Positions 27,256 through 40,686 are shown, counted from the first letter of the stretch. The stretch: DNA of 64,000 nucleotides from Vicugna pacos (GCF_048564905.1 NC_133014.1:15881136-15945135); one strand, 5' to 3'. Numbers and translations are program-made. The notes: generated from the letters alone by a model not told the origin.

Positions 27256-27967
27256 TTCATCTAAATGGCCTGAAGTCAGAAAACAGGGGCTTTCGGAAGA
27301 TGGATGGTAATCCTCAAGAATCCTAGGAAAACTAAAAAAAGTAAGAAGAACATGGTTTTATAGGTTTTAAAAACGGTGGGAAAAAAACTAATAGAAGAGG
27401 GGAAGGGAGCAAACAGAAAAGATAACCAGCATAAAATTAGGCCAATGGTGAGAAAAGACGCAGTATTTACAGTAAGATAAAGTTCAAAGAATTTTTTTTA
27501 TTTGTCAATGTCTCAAGGATACAGAGAGGAAAAAAAAAACCCTTTCCCAAAGGATCTGTGTCTATTTTGCAAGGATGAAAAGTGTGAAATCAGCCACCAG
27601 ACAGCAGGACACTTAAGTGATTCCTCCTCACCCCCAAGTATGCAGACTGACTAATAAAAAGGCCAGCGCTGTCTTCTTTTCGTCAAGATGAAATCCACAC
27701 GGTATGCCAGTGCTGGGTTCTTGGGGCACTTTAGGGGGAAGAGAGGGAGGGAACGCAGATGCCTGTGAAAGTCTGACCTGGTTCCAGGGCAGGGGGTGGC
27801 AGAGGGGGATGGCAGGGATGAATACAAATAATAATAAATAGCACTTTGAAGATGTTATTGAGAAAACCAAGGAGAAGGAAAGTGATGGTTCCTGTCTCTG
27901 AATCTAACGATGTTGACTAAGTTGGCTGATGCCGCCAAGGCTGGTCTAGTCCAAGGCTGGCACGGAG

Positions 27968-28135
27968 CCGGAGACATGAGAATCCCCTGGGAAACTTGCT
28001 AAAAATACAGATTCTCAAGTCCCATCCTTGGAGATTCTGTTGTTTTAGAACTGGCAGGGCCCTAGAATATGTGTTTTTCAAAGTCTCCCTGTGTGGTTCT
28101 GACAGGCAGACAGATCTAAGAATCATTAGGGCAGT
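27968..28135 (+). mobile_element. MER5-like hAT-Charlie DNA transposon fragment
   Basis: The order catgagaatcccctgggaaa, cttgctaaaaatacagattc, ggagattctgttgttttag and gaatatgtgtttttcaaagt matches MER5, a non-autonomous hAT-Charlie element. It is non-coding and shared by placental mammals. Confidence 0.7.
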
Positions 28136-31100
28136 CAGGCAGAATGACGCTTCCCGGTGGACACAGTGTCTTAGGACGGCCCCCAGGGACCCAGAGCCAG
28201 AGCTCAATTCAGCGCGTGAACAGGCAGAGGCGAACCTCGGGGCTGATGCAGTACATCTGTCAGCGGCAGCCCCGCCTGCAGACTTCATAGAAACCGAAGC
28301 CAGCAATTAAGCCCTTGTTAAGAAACGGGATTTTGAATGATCCGTGAGGCTGGATATTTTACTTCTGGCATTTACGGAGAGCAGGGTCCGTCCAAGGATG
28401 ATAAACGGTCTTTTTACAGATGAGGGAGCGGATGTGTAGCAAGAGGTGTATTTCAGGGAGGTGTGCTTTGAAAAAAAACAAAAACAGTTACCCTTCAATT
28501 AATCGCTCACAACTGAGAGGCTGGCTCAGCTCTGCCTGTCTGTTTCTAAAGAAGTCAACATTAGGCACCCAGCTTGACAAGTCTCCTCCGAGGTCCTCAG
28601 CGTCCAGGCTGAATAACAGACAGCTCAGCAAGGCTGCCCAGGAGAGATTTCACTCGCTGCCTTCTTACAAGAATATTTATCCCCCTTCACAAAAAGAAAC
28701 CCATTTAAAACCCAGTCTGTATTAAATCAACTCTCGGTTTAATCCACTAACTTACAGCATCAGGGGCTCCCTAACTTGCCTGCTCACAGAAACCGCTTGG
28801 GGACACTTGCTAAACGTAGAGATTGTCAATGCGCTCTGGGCTGGCCCTCTCGAGACAGAACATCTCATTTTCAGCAGCTGAATTATGACGCCTCTCTTCC
28901 GGTGACTTATGTCTTCTGCGCGTACACAAGCTCTTTTGAGCCTTTGGGGCAGTGATGAGTTAAGTCATTTCCAGAGCTCCCAGTCCAGCCTGCAGTTCTG
29001 CAGAACTAAAGGTGCCTCAGCCCCTCCCAGACATCCCCCAAGAACTCACGCCCAAACCAGTCACCCTGCAGGACGCACTTCAAGTGGCAGAATCAAGGGT
29101 GAGCTGCTGGGTGGAGCTCTTTGAACTGAAAAGCAAGCGGCACACTTCATACCATGTCTTTGTTGATCGTTATGAAGGTCTTGTGAGCCTTCTGGAAAGA
29201 AATGACGGGGTCCTTGACTATAGCCTTAACCACAGGGAAATGTGTGGGCACTTCCAGGGGGATCATGAAGAAGCCAAGAAGGCTTAACCTCAGCTAATCG
29301 ACTTATGGTTTTATCTAGGTGGAGGAGCAAAAAACAAACAAACAAACAAACAAACAAAAACAGGTGAATCATTTTGTCTCAAAGCTTGGGATTCAAGACT
29401 CAGAATATACGCGTGATGTTGGCGACGCCACGGCTGCTTCTCCCTCACTGCCCCCTCCTTCCTCCTCCTCCTCTTCCTCTTCTCCTTCTGATGATCGTAA
29501 TTATCAGAAGAGGTGGATGAGAGGGAACTCACTTATTCCTTCCAAAAATACTTACTTGCGATTCCAGGCTAGATTCGCTAGGTCCTGGGGGAGCTGTGAG
29601 TGAGACAGCACCCCTCTCCTGGGAGCTGAAACTCCAGCGGACGTGCCGCCTCTCACCGCACAAACACAGAGACGCTGTCACTTTAGAGGGATGGCAGCTG
29701 CTGTCACAGAAGTTAACACACTGAGGTGATTCAGGACGACACAATGGAACTGGCACTGGAAAGAAGAGCCATCCAGACCAAGTTTTGAGAAAGAACATTC
29801 CAGTCAGAGGGAGGGCAGGTGTGACGTCTCCGAGCACAGGACGGCGCCGCCACCAGTGAAACGCTTAGCTCCTGGAGTGCAACACTAGCCTAAGTGAATC
29901 GAGAGGAAGTCCTCAGGGATGGGCTCAAGGCAGCAGCAGACCCTTGCGAGTCTATCTCCGGAGGGCTTCCCATGTCCTTTGAAACACAAAGGAAAGGCTC
30001 ATCTAGCCTCGTGGGTCTGGTGGCGGGGGACAGCCCGCGGCTCTCCCTGACAGCTCTGTGAGGTCTTCCTTGCCACACCAGGAAGGCTCTCCCCCCAGAT
30101 CAGCTGGTGGATTGCGCTGCCCAGGCTGTCCTGACGGGGATGGCCGAATCTGACAGCTTGGCCATCAACTCTGTCAACAATCTCTGCCCACTGACTGAGC
30201 CAGAGACAGCCGCTTCCTGCCTCATAACAGCCCTGGTTCCTCCTCGTCATACTGACCTTGTACGATTCAGAACCACTTTCAAGGACTTGGTGAAGCAGTG
30301 CGTTTGATAAGGAGGGAAGCCAGTGAGAAGTCTAACGGTGGGACTTCATTCTGCTGTTAAAGCAGATTTTTGTTTTCATCTCCTGCTTCATGTCAGATTT
30401 TTTTTTCTTTTTGTCACCAGGAAGAGTTCCTTACAGAAACCCACTGTAGAAAGGTGACTGACAGCTGCCCGAGAGGTAACCAGCTCCTGCCGCAGACGTT
30501 ACGAGCGGTGCCACTCTGAACACGCCCTCAGTCACCACGTGCTCTTTCTTTATTCTCCCAGGCTGGTGGCAACCAGGAACCTCCTGTCCCAGGCCCTCAA
30601 GTAACCCCATACCCCATCCCGTCACTCCCAGGCCTGTGCTCCAGGTCTGGCCAGGCCATTCTCCAGCTCCATCATCACATCTATTGCACTGCTCTGTTTA
30701 ATTTCTTTGAAGAGAATCTGCAGCCCTCGTCCCGTAACTGCAAACCCGCAGTCCCTGTAGCTCTGATCTAGGATGCGTTGCTCTTGCCAACCGTGTTTCA
30801 CTTTGTTTTCAGTGATTCTGGAAGTTGCCTTCTGCTTCTTGGAACTTCATCTGGGGAAATCCTGAGGCTTCTGTTTCAAGTGTGCTCTCCTAGAGAGGAC
30901 TGGTACTTGCTTCTGCCCGGTACCTGGCAGCCCACCACCTAGAATGCCTTAAAAGGAAATTCTGAATAAAACTATAGTCTGGGCTGCCCCAGACTACAGA
31001 CTCTGGTCCCCAGACCGAGTGAGGTTGAGATCATGGTTAGAAATTCTTGACGACAGAGGAGGGGTTCTTTTTACCTGCTTTTTCAAAAGCAAGACGGCAA

Positions 31101-34100
31101 GCATTTCTACCACTTCCCTCTGTATAAATGTTTTATTGTCTTAGCTCCTGCCCCGGTGTTGTCACCGTCTGAGATCCCAGGCTTTATGCGAAGATCTGCC
31201 GTCTGACTGGCCACCCTGCTGGGTCACGGGCTTCACCTCCTGCTCTTCACACGCTGTCCCACTGGAACCCAAGTCTAGGCCGGGGGGGTCTGCAGGCTTA
31301 CCTCTGGTTTACCGTTTTCTTGGCCTGGCTCCCTCTGACGGCCTCCACGAGAGGGGCACTAATTGCTCAGAACTGCTTCTCCTGCACAGAGGAGTCAGCG
31401 GTGAGCGCCGGGTCGTCCTGACCTCCACGGCGCAGACTTCCTTCCTTCTAGAACTAGGACTGGCAGCCTCATTTTGACGGGAAGGCTGTCTGTTTTCAAC
31501 TTTGCTGAACTATCCACGGTGGGGAACGAAGAAGGCTTTCACGTTGGAAGTACTCTTCCTGGCCAAGGAGATGGTGCGTGAGACGGAACTGAGAACTGAC
31601 CTCGATGAGCTAAGTGAAACAAACCTGGGTAGACCTGTCCTGGGGTTCCGTGAGTCATTTAACTGTACGTCGTGAGCTGATGACAGTTGTGTGTGGCAGG
31701 CTGTACTTTCCAAAGGGCCTAAGTCCCCCACTGGGATGACTGTCCCATACTTTGGGTCCTTTAAGAGCAAAGAGACCCGCCATGTCCCCACAGGGACGAG
31801 ATGTTACCGACACCCGTGCTCCCCAGCTACAGTGGACCTGTGCCCAGGTCACCCCCGGGCCACCCACCACCAGCCAGTCTGGATCCCCTCCTGAAGCCTC
31901 TCAGAACATCCTCGTGCTCTGTAGGATGCTTGACTCATGCACAGTATCTCTTACGGTCTCACCTGCATCATTGGAGTATGTCCCACCAGCATGGCTAGAC
32001 ACCTCCCACCACCTGTGCCTGAGTGACTCTCACCCAGCAAGCCCCTCCCCCACTGCAACAAAGGCGTCCAGTGACAACAGAAGAAGAAGGAAGGAAGGAA
32101 CGATTTAAGATGTGCCAGACCCTGTGAGAGTGTCAGGAGACCTTGAGGAGTCACACTGAAGACTGCCTGGAAACGCAGACAAATGGCATTGCCAGAGCCG
32201 TCATTCCAGGACGGAAGCCTCGCACACGACCCCAGTGACTTCCCATCCCAACCGTATTCTGTTCAAAGAGTCACTTCAAAGCGCGGTTTTAGAGCTCAGA
32301 GAAAGGGCTGGTAAACTAAGTGCACTCTTTCACTATCTGAGCAAGAACTACCAGCTGAAAAGGAATTTAAAACCTGTCTCTTTGTAGAAGCCAAGATTTT
32401 ACATGCAAAGCACACCTGCACAGAGGAATTTAAAGCTCAGAACGAACAGAGATGTAGGCACTGCATATATCTGAGGGCAGAGAGAAGGAAGGGGGAGGAG
32501 AAACGCTTCAGATAAGGAAAAGGCAAGGAAAACCTCAGTACAGGTGCCAAACGTGGGACATGAGGAATCTTTCCCTTGAGCAAAGCTCCAATCCCATTAA
32601 GGTGACTCTCAATTTCCCCTGAAACCGGAGGGCTGTTGTGAGGAGATATGGACAACATTAGGTCATATGTGGCCCACAAACGGTTTTAAACTTCACTTTC
32701 TACTCTACTTTAAGCCAAAGCTCTCAGCAGAGAAACTTACAATCAGCCAAAGGGGCCTGAGTGAACTTCCGCGATCACGAGAAGGAGAGAAAGGAGAAGG
32801 TGTAGCTCACGATGGAAGCAGACCTTCCGTTTGATCAGCAGCGAGCCTTGCTCTTAGGTGGTAACAGCCACTCAGCCTTTCTCCCACTTCCCACTTGGGA
32901 GAAACCTGACATCTAACAACTTCTCTGACAAAGCTGTCTTTCTGAGAACACTCCCTCCGGAAGCCTCTGACCCCTTCTCTGGGCTCTGGGTCAAATCCAA
33001 CTGATGAACTTGTCCGCTCATTGTTCTGAGCCCCTCTCAGCACAACACACAGTCAACTGACAGAAAATCTGAGAAATGAAAGTCAAATGCATACAGAAAA
33101 GCCATAAAGCACAGAAAAAGACACCTAAGATCATGTTAAATAGACCCTCAGAGGCATTTAAATGTTCTTTACTTACAAATGTTCACTGCACAAAATTTTC
33201 AGGGAGCCCCGTAAGCATGAAAACTGTAAAGCTGTGCCCCCCCGCTTTCCCACTGTTCCTCAGTCATGCTTTGGATCTAAGTCACACCTCTCCACTGCCA
33301 GCACCAGAAGTCTTGTCTGTTTATCTTTAACACTTTGCTGTAAAACAATGCTCTCAAAAATGAATTGCTTCTAAGTGAATTATCGTATATCTGTATAATA
33401 AAATGCCATGTAGCCAGCCAACATGAGGTTTGAGAATGTTTACTGATCTGGTAACATATTCACAACATATGAAGTAAAGAAAATAGAGGACAAATCACCA
33501 CTTAAACAATGAATCCATTTTTCTAAAACTCAGGGCATAAGCAACGTGTGCCTCTGTGTGTGTACAAATGCACCACTGATGTAGGTTTAAAAGCACTGCA
33601 AAGACATGTACAAAATTATCAGCAAGGATTACCTTTAGGGGATGAGATTACAAATAAATCTTTTCTTCAATCTTTGTTTTGTATTCTTTACAATGAACAC
33701 AAATTTCTTTTGTGCCAATTAAAAAAAAAAACAGCAGAAAGCCCACTGTTTTCAGAGCACCCCAGACCGTGGGCATCACCCCTACCTGTTCCTCACGGAG
33801 TGCTGTACGCTGGAGCCTCGGCCAGGTGTGGGCCCGGATCCAGGTGGAAATGAGCTTTTTCGATCTCATTTCAGACCTCAACCCCTCACAAGCAGGATCC
33901 ATCAGGAACCTCCTTGATGTTAAACTCCACTCTAGAGCAAGCGCTGTGACAATGGCCCTTCAGGCACTTGCAAGATGTACACATGTCCCCACAGCTATTT
34001 GCCCTCATGTGCTTTTAACATGTGCAAACCATCACACGTGGTTTACAAACTATCCCCAGGGATTCACTTAGGTGTGTCCAGAGACTTGGGGGAAAATGTT

Positions 34101-34332
34101 AGATTCAAATATTTTGTAAAAATATATAACGTTAATTATTCATAAAAATACGATTGAGAAATAACCTGCCTCTTATTAACACAGCTGAAACCAGAAAGGC
34201 ACGACTTGACGCCACCCGATTCTCTTCACTCCACCTTGCCTGCCTCCCAGGTTTTATAATCCCTGTTCCACGTACCACCCTTGGAGAGAACTCGTGCTCA
34301 AGCTATGGACTGACTGATTGTCTGTCTCCCCC
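28136..34332. other. Intron, mostly unrecognised
   Basis: The stretch 30650-31560 has the feel of a very old interspersed repeat but I cannot name it. Frame 29012-29287 plus (91 codons) is not recognised. A TCC-rich patch lies at 29455-29490. No gene is supported. Confidence 0.45.
29330..29361. repeat. AAAC microsatellite
   Basis: Seven or so AAAC units in a row, possibly a decayed retroposon tail. Confidence 0.9.
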
Positions 34333-34465
34333 AGCAGGACTGTAAGCTCCAGGAGAGCAGAGACCTGTGTCCATTTTTCCCCTTCTGTATCCCCAGAATC
34401 CCAGGACAGCGTCTGGTACAAAGCAGCCAGACTTACAACACATATCCATTAAATGAATACCACAT
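34333..34465 (+). repeat. L2 LINE 3' end fragment
   Basis: It contains gactgtaagctccaggagag, ctgtatccccagaatcccag and ccattaaatgaata, in L2 3' end order. It is one of the better preserved L2 tails here. Confidence 0.7.
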
Positions 34466-37079
34466 TCTAAATTCAAATCTATCGCAAAATTCTTACCAAT
34501 AAAATACCATGTTTGATTATTTTCTATCATGGGGTCACTTTTAAGATTTTTTTTTTTTGATGAAAAAAGATTTTTACTGCCATAGAAAAAAAAAGCTGTA
34601 TAAAATGATAAGTTCTGGACACAAGTTGATGTGTTCGTTATAATTTGGAACTATTTATAGTGCTCAGCATAACACTCCGACAACCACCCTGATGACGCAA
34701 ACCCAAAGGCCACACACTCTTTAGAAAAAGAGTCCCTGCTCCACCCACTCGGCTGCACACATATATACAATAATTATGCTCTGTTTTAAGAGGAGTTATT
34801 TTTAAGAATCTCCTCTGGGTTATACTGTAAACTTGATTAAAAAAACAAGGCCACCGAGGGCTTTCCTAAAACCGTTCCAGCCGTCTCTCCTAGCACTGAC
34901 TCACTCTGAGATCATACATTTTGCCACGTGCATCTGTTCACTCAGCCCTTTTTTCTCAAGCCACAATTTCCTTTGAGTGCACAATTCTGTGACATCTTCA
35001 AATCACTCACACACTCACTAAACTGAGTATACCTCTTTGGAGATATGTAACAGACAACTGGTAACTTGTTGAGCCCAGCGCATCCACGTGTCCAAGCCAT
35101 GGCGCATGCCCCACGCAGCCGACTTCTTCCTGATCAGTGAGTGCACAGCTCTTTTCCCCAGCACCCTCCTCCCTCCGTCCCACAGCACTTGGCACATACG
35201 GGGACTATTTCAGAGCAGCATCACCTCCAGGTGAGCATCACAGGCTGGATGTTCATTAGGAACTGATCAGATTTTTAGAATCCGAAAGCATCGACAAGGC
35301 CAATTTTTACATGTTTTTCTCTCAATGTGATCACTTCTTTAGCCTAATGATACTGCCTATCACATGAGGAGGAAAATCTGCAGAGTGATAATTTGATAAC
35401 ACCTTTATTCCCAGAGCTTACAAAATTGAAAAAGAAGTATCTTATAACAGCCTAGTCACAGCTGACTAATTTACTGGCTGCTGTTAACGACAGCAGACTT
35501 TTTAACCAAGGCACAAGTGTGTAGTGGTTTTTTTAAATTAATGTATGCTAAATCAAAATATATATAAATTGGTACTGTGACAGCAGAAATGAGAGCACTA
35601 GACAGAAATTATGGAGCTGGTTCAGCTGCATCCAATCCCACCTTGAAATCACCAAGGAAGTGTTAAGTCCAATTAAATTTTATACACTTTATATAAAAAT
35701 CAATAGGAGGTGTTTTATTTCAGCCTTTGATGCTGGTGGTTCAAAGTGAGATGAATTTGCACACTTTAAAGTTCAAGCATTCTACCCACCTATGTGTTAT
35801 CTGTAACCATATTAAAAGTAGAAACCAAGTTTTCAATAAAAATATAAAACATCCCCGCGTCACAAGCCTGCAAACAGAAAGACGAGCACCTGGAGTCAAT
35901 AAAACAGAAAAATCCATCAGCTCTGCTGATCTGAATGGGTTTATATCAAAAGAAAAAAAAGCCCAAAAAACTTCTGCTTGGTAGGATTCTAGACAACAAA
36001 CTGAAAATTACATATCACATCTCCATCAATTCTCCTTTAATCACCTTCTGTGATTAAAAGAACACAGGAACGCACTTCTTTTTCTGATTTATTTAGACTG
36101 AGATCTTAACCATCACTCTGATCTCTGTCATTTCCATTTCCTCCTCTGGCAGCAATCCTTCACTGCCAGGAAGTGCCAGCAGGCCTTCATAGAAAGCCAG
36201 ATTCCAGGTACAGACCACCAGCCTGCTGCCACTCCGTTTAAAACAACAAGCAAACAGAATCCCAGGTTCTACAAGCATCTCTCTCCTGCTCAATCTGTCA
36301 TTCCAAAGAGTCACACAGGGTCGGAGACAGCAGTGGTCAACGTTTTTCTAGCTTTACCGGGCATAGTACCAAAATCACAGAAAGTGCTGGCCATCCAGGG
36401 GCTACACATGAGTCCTCATGGGCAGCTGGGCACCACGGGAGACATCCACACGTTAGTCTCGGTGTGCTGAAAGCGCGCCCGTCTTCCGCAATCAAAGAAT
36501 CTGAAGGTGTGCGGAGAGGAAACAGATTTGGGCTCTTAGTAGGGCGCTCTGTATCTTTTCCTTTTCTAGGTCAGAGGTCTGGCCGGAGCAGCGCTGTGCC
36601 CATCAGTGCTGCCCCATGGCTTGACCCGTGGGGGCTTCACGTGGGTTAGGGATGGGAAGAGGTGAGAGGAATCGGGCTGGTGGGAGGGGCGTGGGCTGGC
36701 TGCTGTGTCCCAGCGATGCCTCAGGCTGTTCTAACAGGACCCTGCCTGGGGTTCCAAAGCTGGGAGCAGGGTCTCAGTATCCCCATTCCCTGCCTGACAA
36801 CGTCACAGCGCATTCCTTCAAGACGCAATGGCAAGGCCCCACTACAGGTTCCCAGCTTGGGCAGAATTCTCCCGTACCCAGGAGTGCAGGACAGGAGGAA
36901 CACCAGATCATTCACGGCTGCAAGGCCTGGACGTCACCCCACCACCTCTGCTGAATGCATGCAGCCAGTCAGCACAAACATAATTCGGTGCCTGGCGAAA
37001 CAAAGAATAGGGACTCCATCTCCCAACTGTGAGTTTGCAGGTGTACGAGAAGCACCACGTTTCACACCCGGAGGAGGAA
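34466..37079. other. Intron, mostly unique AT-rich sequence
   Basis: 35100-35220 may be an old L2 fragment. 35320-35560 is AT-rich unique sequence with several TAAT and TGATAA motifs. Nothing else is supported. Confidence 0.5.
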
Positions 37080-37750
37080 CAGGGGCTGTGCGCGCCGCTG
37101 TATCACGCGATACCACTGCCACCCGTGTGACAACGTGGAGGCTCATTCCCACAAGGGCTTCTAAACGCACAGCGAATCAGCGAAGCTCTCCAAGTTTCTC
37201 TGCAGCGAGACGTCTCCACCGTAACCACTTCTGCGCAAACACTGAAACCGACTCCGCTCGCTGACGCCTCTGAGGGACGAAGACCAGCGCCTGCGGCCGC
37301 GCTCGGCTGTGCCAGCGCCCGGCCTTGAGGACCCCGGGCTCCGCAGCCGCTCCCATCGGCCGCCTGACCTTCACCCGCCGGGATCCTCCCTAAACCAGAG
37401 GCCAGCCGCTAAGGCGACTCAGAAACCCCCGCAGCGCGAGACGCGTTCGGCCGGGCGCCGCCATCCCACCGCGCCTCCGAGCCGAGCCGCGCCAGCCGGC
37501 CCGCAGCGCCCGCGGGGGGCGCCCCGGCGACGCCCGCACTTACGTTGTTCATGTACTCGCTGAGCAGGTCCTGCAGCGCCTGGCGCACCGCGTTGCACTC
37601 GGCCACGATGCGCTCGCGCCGGTCGTCGCGCGTGCACGACGAGTCGGCCATGAGCGCCGCGCCGCTGATGATGCTCTCCAGCCGCTCCTCCAGCGACGGC
37701 CGGAAGCGGGCCTCGCTGAACGTCAGGGGGTCCAGGATGATCTTGTTCTG
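37080..37750. promoter_or_regulatory. CpG island overlapping the 68-codon CTNNA2 exon
   Basis: CpG-dense sequence runs from about 37080 through the exon and stops at its acceptor. It extends about 450 bases into the intron on the donor side. The exon itself uses many CpG-containing codons (for example in RDDRRERIVAECNAVRQ). The intronic part is not coding, which suggests more than codon bias, but no TATA or initiator was identified. Confidence 0.5.
37544..37747 (-). CDS. CTNNA2: CTNNA2 internal exon (68 codons), start of the middle domain
   Basis: This minus-strand exon encodes 68 residues, from NKIILDPLTFSEARF to LQDLLSEYMNN. The acceptor is gccctgcctgcag with a long pyrimidine tract upstream (T and C runs, complement of 37760-37790), and the donor is GTAAGT, a consensus match. 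Both boundaries are phase 0 and the length is divisible by three. By CTNNA1 numbering it covers about residues 286-353, including the helix RDDRRERIVAECNAVRQALQDLL. In the family this is the buried vinculin-binding segment exposed when tension unfolds the middle domain. SEARFRPSLEERLESIISGAALMADSSCTR is shared with the family. ILDP and the final MNN point to CTNNA2 rather than CTNNA1 (IVDP, MGN). The exon sits in a CpG-rich island. No frameshift or stop is seen. Confidence 0.96.
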
Positions 37751-39059
37751 CAGGCAGGGCAAGCGGGGGGGAAAAAAAAGAAGTAAAGAAATAAATACAG
37801 CCAGCGAGGAGACGGGCCTCTGCGCCCTGCTCTCTGGCCCAGCAATCTCCGAGGCCGGGGCAGGAAAGCGGCCTTGGCAGCCTCGGCGCTCTCTGCCTCG
37901 CCCGCATTCCGTCCTGAAATCTAATCTTCCAGGAGAAAACGCCACATTTTGTTTCAAGCATGCGTTCTTGGCAACGGCTATTTCAACAGAAGGGTTTTCA
38001 AATGAGATTGTGACACTGGCTTGACTTTTTTTTTTTAACGGTAGCCTTCAAGGAGAGCACGTTTCAGAGGCGCACTCTGTGGGGCTCTGGGTAGATTTTA
38101 GAGTCTCCAGACTGGAGCATGATGTGTGTCCAATCATCTGGTTAAGGAGGCGTTAGCAGTGAGCAGTGTACACACTGCCTCCTCCCCGCCAGAAGCAGGG
38201 AGTCTCACGCCAGGACGCCTTCTGGAACGTGAGCAAACAGCACCCAACAGGCACACACAGCACAGGTCACTTCCCACTAGGAGCGAGTCTGTTTTGTACA
38301 AAAAGCTAGTGTTCTAGAAGGCTCACAACGTGTGCACGATTTGTCGCAGGTAGCTGGCAGTCTCCTGATGAAGGCACTAACGTGTTCCAAAGGAGGAGAA
38401 GACGGAGATGTTTCCTAGAAGGAAGGGGTCACAGGGAATTTAAGCTGAGTTTGGCCACTGCAAGTCTGAGGACCCTGAGGTGGAGGTGCCCAGAGGTGGA
38501 CAGGCATGTGCATCCGGAATTCAAGGGATGTGTCAGCCTACGTGGGCACACGGAATCATCAGGGCTACGCCGACACCAGGTCGTGAACGGCAGACTGGCA
38601 AAGTGAGCAGAGTAAGAGCAGACCAGAGAAGGCCCAGTGAATCCCAATTTCCAAGGGTCTACAGGAAGATGAGAGTCAAAAAAGAAGATGGAAAATGCAG
38701 TCAGAGGGCAAGGAGCAGAACCTGGAGAATAGGATTTCCAGCAAGCCAAGGGGGCAGAGAGACTGACAGAGGGTGTGGTCACTACCCTGCAGGACGTGGC
38801 GAGGCAACGCTGACTCTGCCCAACCGCTGGTTTCGACTGGGGACCCTTTTCTGGAAGATCATTCCAACAACATTAACCAAAGTGGAATGACCTGCTGCAG
38901 AAATGGTACGCTCATCTTCACCGGAGGTGAACACTCAGAGGTCCAAGGACCAGCGTGGTGGTGATGGAGCAAATGGCCTTCCAACCCCAGGATCCTTCGG
39001 TGGGAATGCCATTCCATTCCTCTTTCCTTTGAAGTTCATATTAAAACTATATGTATATA

Positions 39060-39094
<35 letters not shown>

Positions 39095-40530
39095 CTATAA
39101 ATATGGTAAGACAGGCAAATGAGAGTAGGTAATTTTACCACTGCCCCACCTGCCACCCGCTGAGTACCTACTATGTGCCTGCTAGAATGCTTAGGGCCAA
39201 AAAGACAGTGAGGAGTGTAAAGGACATGTGTGTGAATTTTTTTTTCTAACAGGATAGAAAACAACTTAGTTATGGCAAATTAAGTCTGAGTCTGTGCTCT
39301 GGGAAAGTTCGCTCTGAAACAAAGCATCCAAAGATACATACTGAAAGTTGTGCTCCAAGCATCAGTGGCTGCGATTCTCTGATTCCCGCTCAAATGCACA
39401 TCTCCACAGAACACAGATCGTTCCAGCAAAAAACAATGGGGTCCTGAGAAATGAGTGAAGCAGGTGGTGTCTCAGAAAGAAGCACCCGCTCAGCACAGAC
39501 CAGGTCTGCGGTCCCCTGGAACTGTGAATTTTCTAGGAAATTACTCATTGAAAAATGCTCTCTCTTCAGTTTAGAGGGTAAACGCATGAGGTTGTGCAAA
39601 CAGGACAGAAGTTTTCTGTGGCAGCTTTCGGCAGAAAGTCCACCTTCACATTGGCACTTTCTTAGATCTTAGAACAAGGACAATTTTTACTGAACTCAGA
39701 ATAGTGTTACTCAGATCCTGTCCCCTGTGCCCTAGGCACCCTCCAAATGGTGTCTAAAAATCACACTGAGGATGGCTTTGCCTGGTTTATCATACAGGTG
39801 AGATTCCTGAAGGAAAACTGAAATGGGGGGCCGTGGGTGCCCTGCCCCGCCTGCCACTGGTACCAGAGCTGTGTCGCTGTGTCTTCAATGACTCTTCCTC
39901 CCACTGGGGCCCATCTGAAGTCTCTCTTTCTTGCTCACTCTTTCTTTCTACTGCTCTTCAGTTTATGCACTTCCAATAATCTTTTTACCATGTAACATGC
40001 ATTAAGTACTGACACTGTAATTAAAGCAACACTCGATCAAAATCTAATTAGACTATTTTCCTTTACAAAGATTACTGATTTTCAAAGAACTCTTTAACAG
40101 AAACCCATATGAACATAAAACAGTGAAAAGTATTTACTCTGCTTTGAAGTTCAGGAGACCTTCAGAGTCATATATGGGCTCAAGGATAGATTTTTATGAT
40201 ACTTTTGGAGTAAAAATATACAGAAATGCCGACTTGATGGAAATATACTGAGGTGAACTCTGCAATAAGAGTAATTGTGAAACAGTTTCTCTGCCGAACG
40301 AGGAAAATGTATTATTGTCATGATAGCATTATGTCTTAAATTATTTTCCATGGAACACTAGTTTTAGAGAGGTAATGTTTTGATGAAAAAAAATGCCTTT
40401 CCCTAGCCAAATATGTTTTGGAAATACTGCATGGCCCAGAGAAAATTAGCACATGAAATGCTTTGGGGAGTTCTGCATTAAAGGAGTCAGTGTATTGCTA
40501 CATTCCTCAAACCTATCAGCACAGAGAGCG
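37748..40530. other. Intron next to the 68-codon exon acceptor
   Basis: It begins with the pyrimidine tract (minus sense) of the exon at 37544. 39140-39250 may be an old L2. The rest is unrecognised apart from the microsatellite at 39051. Confidence 0.5.
39051..39094. repeat. Compound GT/AT microsatellite
   Basis: (GT)n passes directly into (AT)n. Confidence 0.95.
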
Positions 40531-40653
40531 GGGTATGGGTTGTTTGTGTGTGTGTATGTGTATCTCCAGAGAACTGAAGAGATCGCAAACAGGCTTTATA
40601 AAATCAGACGAGAAAAAGAAAAAAAAAAAAAAAAGGAAGCCAGGGACTAGAGG
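40531..40653 (+). repeat. Related unit, copy 1
   Basis: It starts ggtatgggttgtttgtgtg, runs through a GT repeat, then agagaactgaagagatcgc, aaacaggctttataaaatc, a purine and A run, and ends gccagggactagag. The same order recurs at 41366-41493. Confidence 0.75.
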
Positions 40654-40686
40654 AAATGCATGCAGGTGAGAATCTGAAAAGAAAAC

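Larger units (their letters stand above)
1..37543 (-). other. CTNNA2: CTNNA2 intron following the 68-codon exon (continues past the window)
   Basis: This is everything downstream of the GTAAGT donor at 37543, in minus-strand sense. No further alpha-catenin exon is visible down to base 1, so the intron is at least 37.5 kb. In mammals this position corresponds to the very large intron of alpha-catenin genes that hosts an LRRTM gene on the opposite strand. The LRRTM1 coding exon (roughly 520 residues, single exon) is absent here, as no plus-strand open frame of that size exists. Contents are interspersed repeats and one strong CpG island. Confidence 0.85.

Noticed and set aside
29012-29287. 91-codon frame that looks protein-like in composition
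   Set aside because: I considered a processed pseudogene fragment but recognise no parent gene, and no poly(A) tail or duplication is clear. The AAAC repeat about 40 bases further on is suggestive only.
1-37543. Nested LRRTM1 gene expected in a large CTNNA2 intron
   Set aside because: No plus-strand frame near 520 codons and no leucine-rich repeat pattern is present. It must lie outside the window.
40430-40475. Stretch resembling part of U6 snRNA (gcatggccc, agaaaattagcac)
   Set aside because: The pieces are in the wrong order and the rest of U6 is absent.
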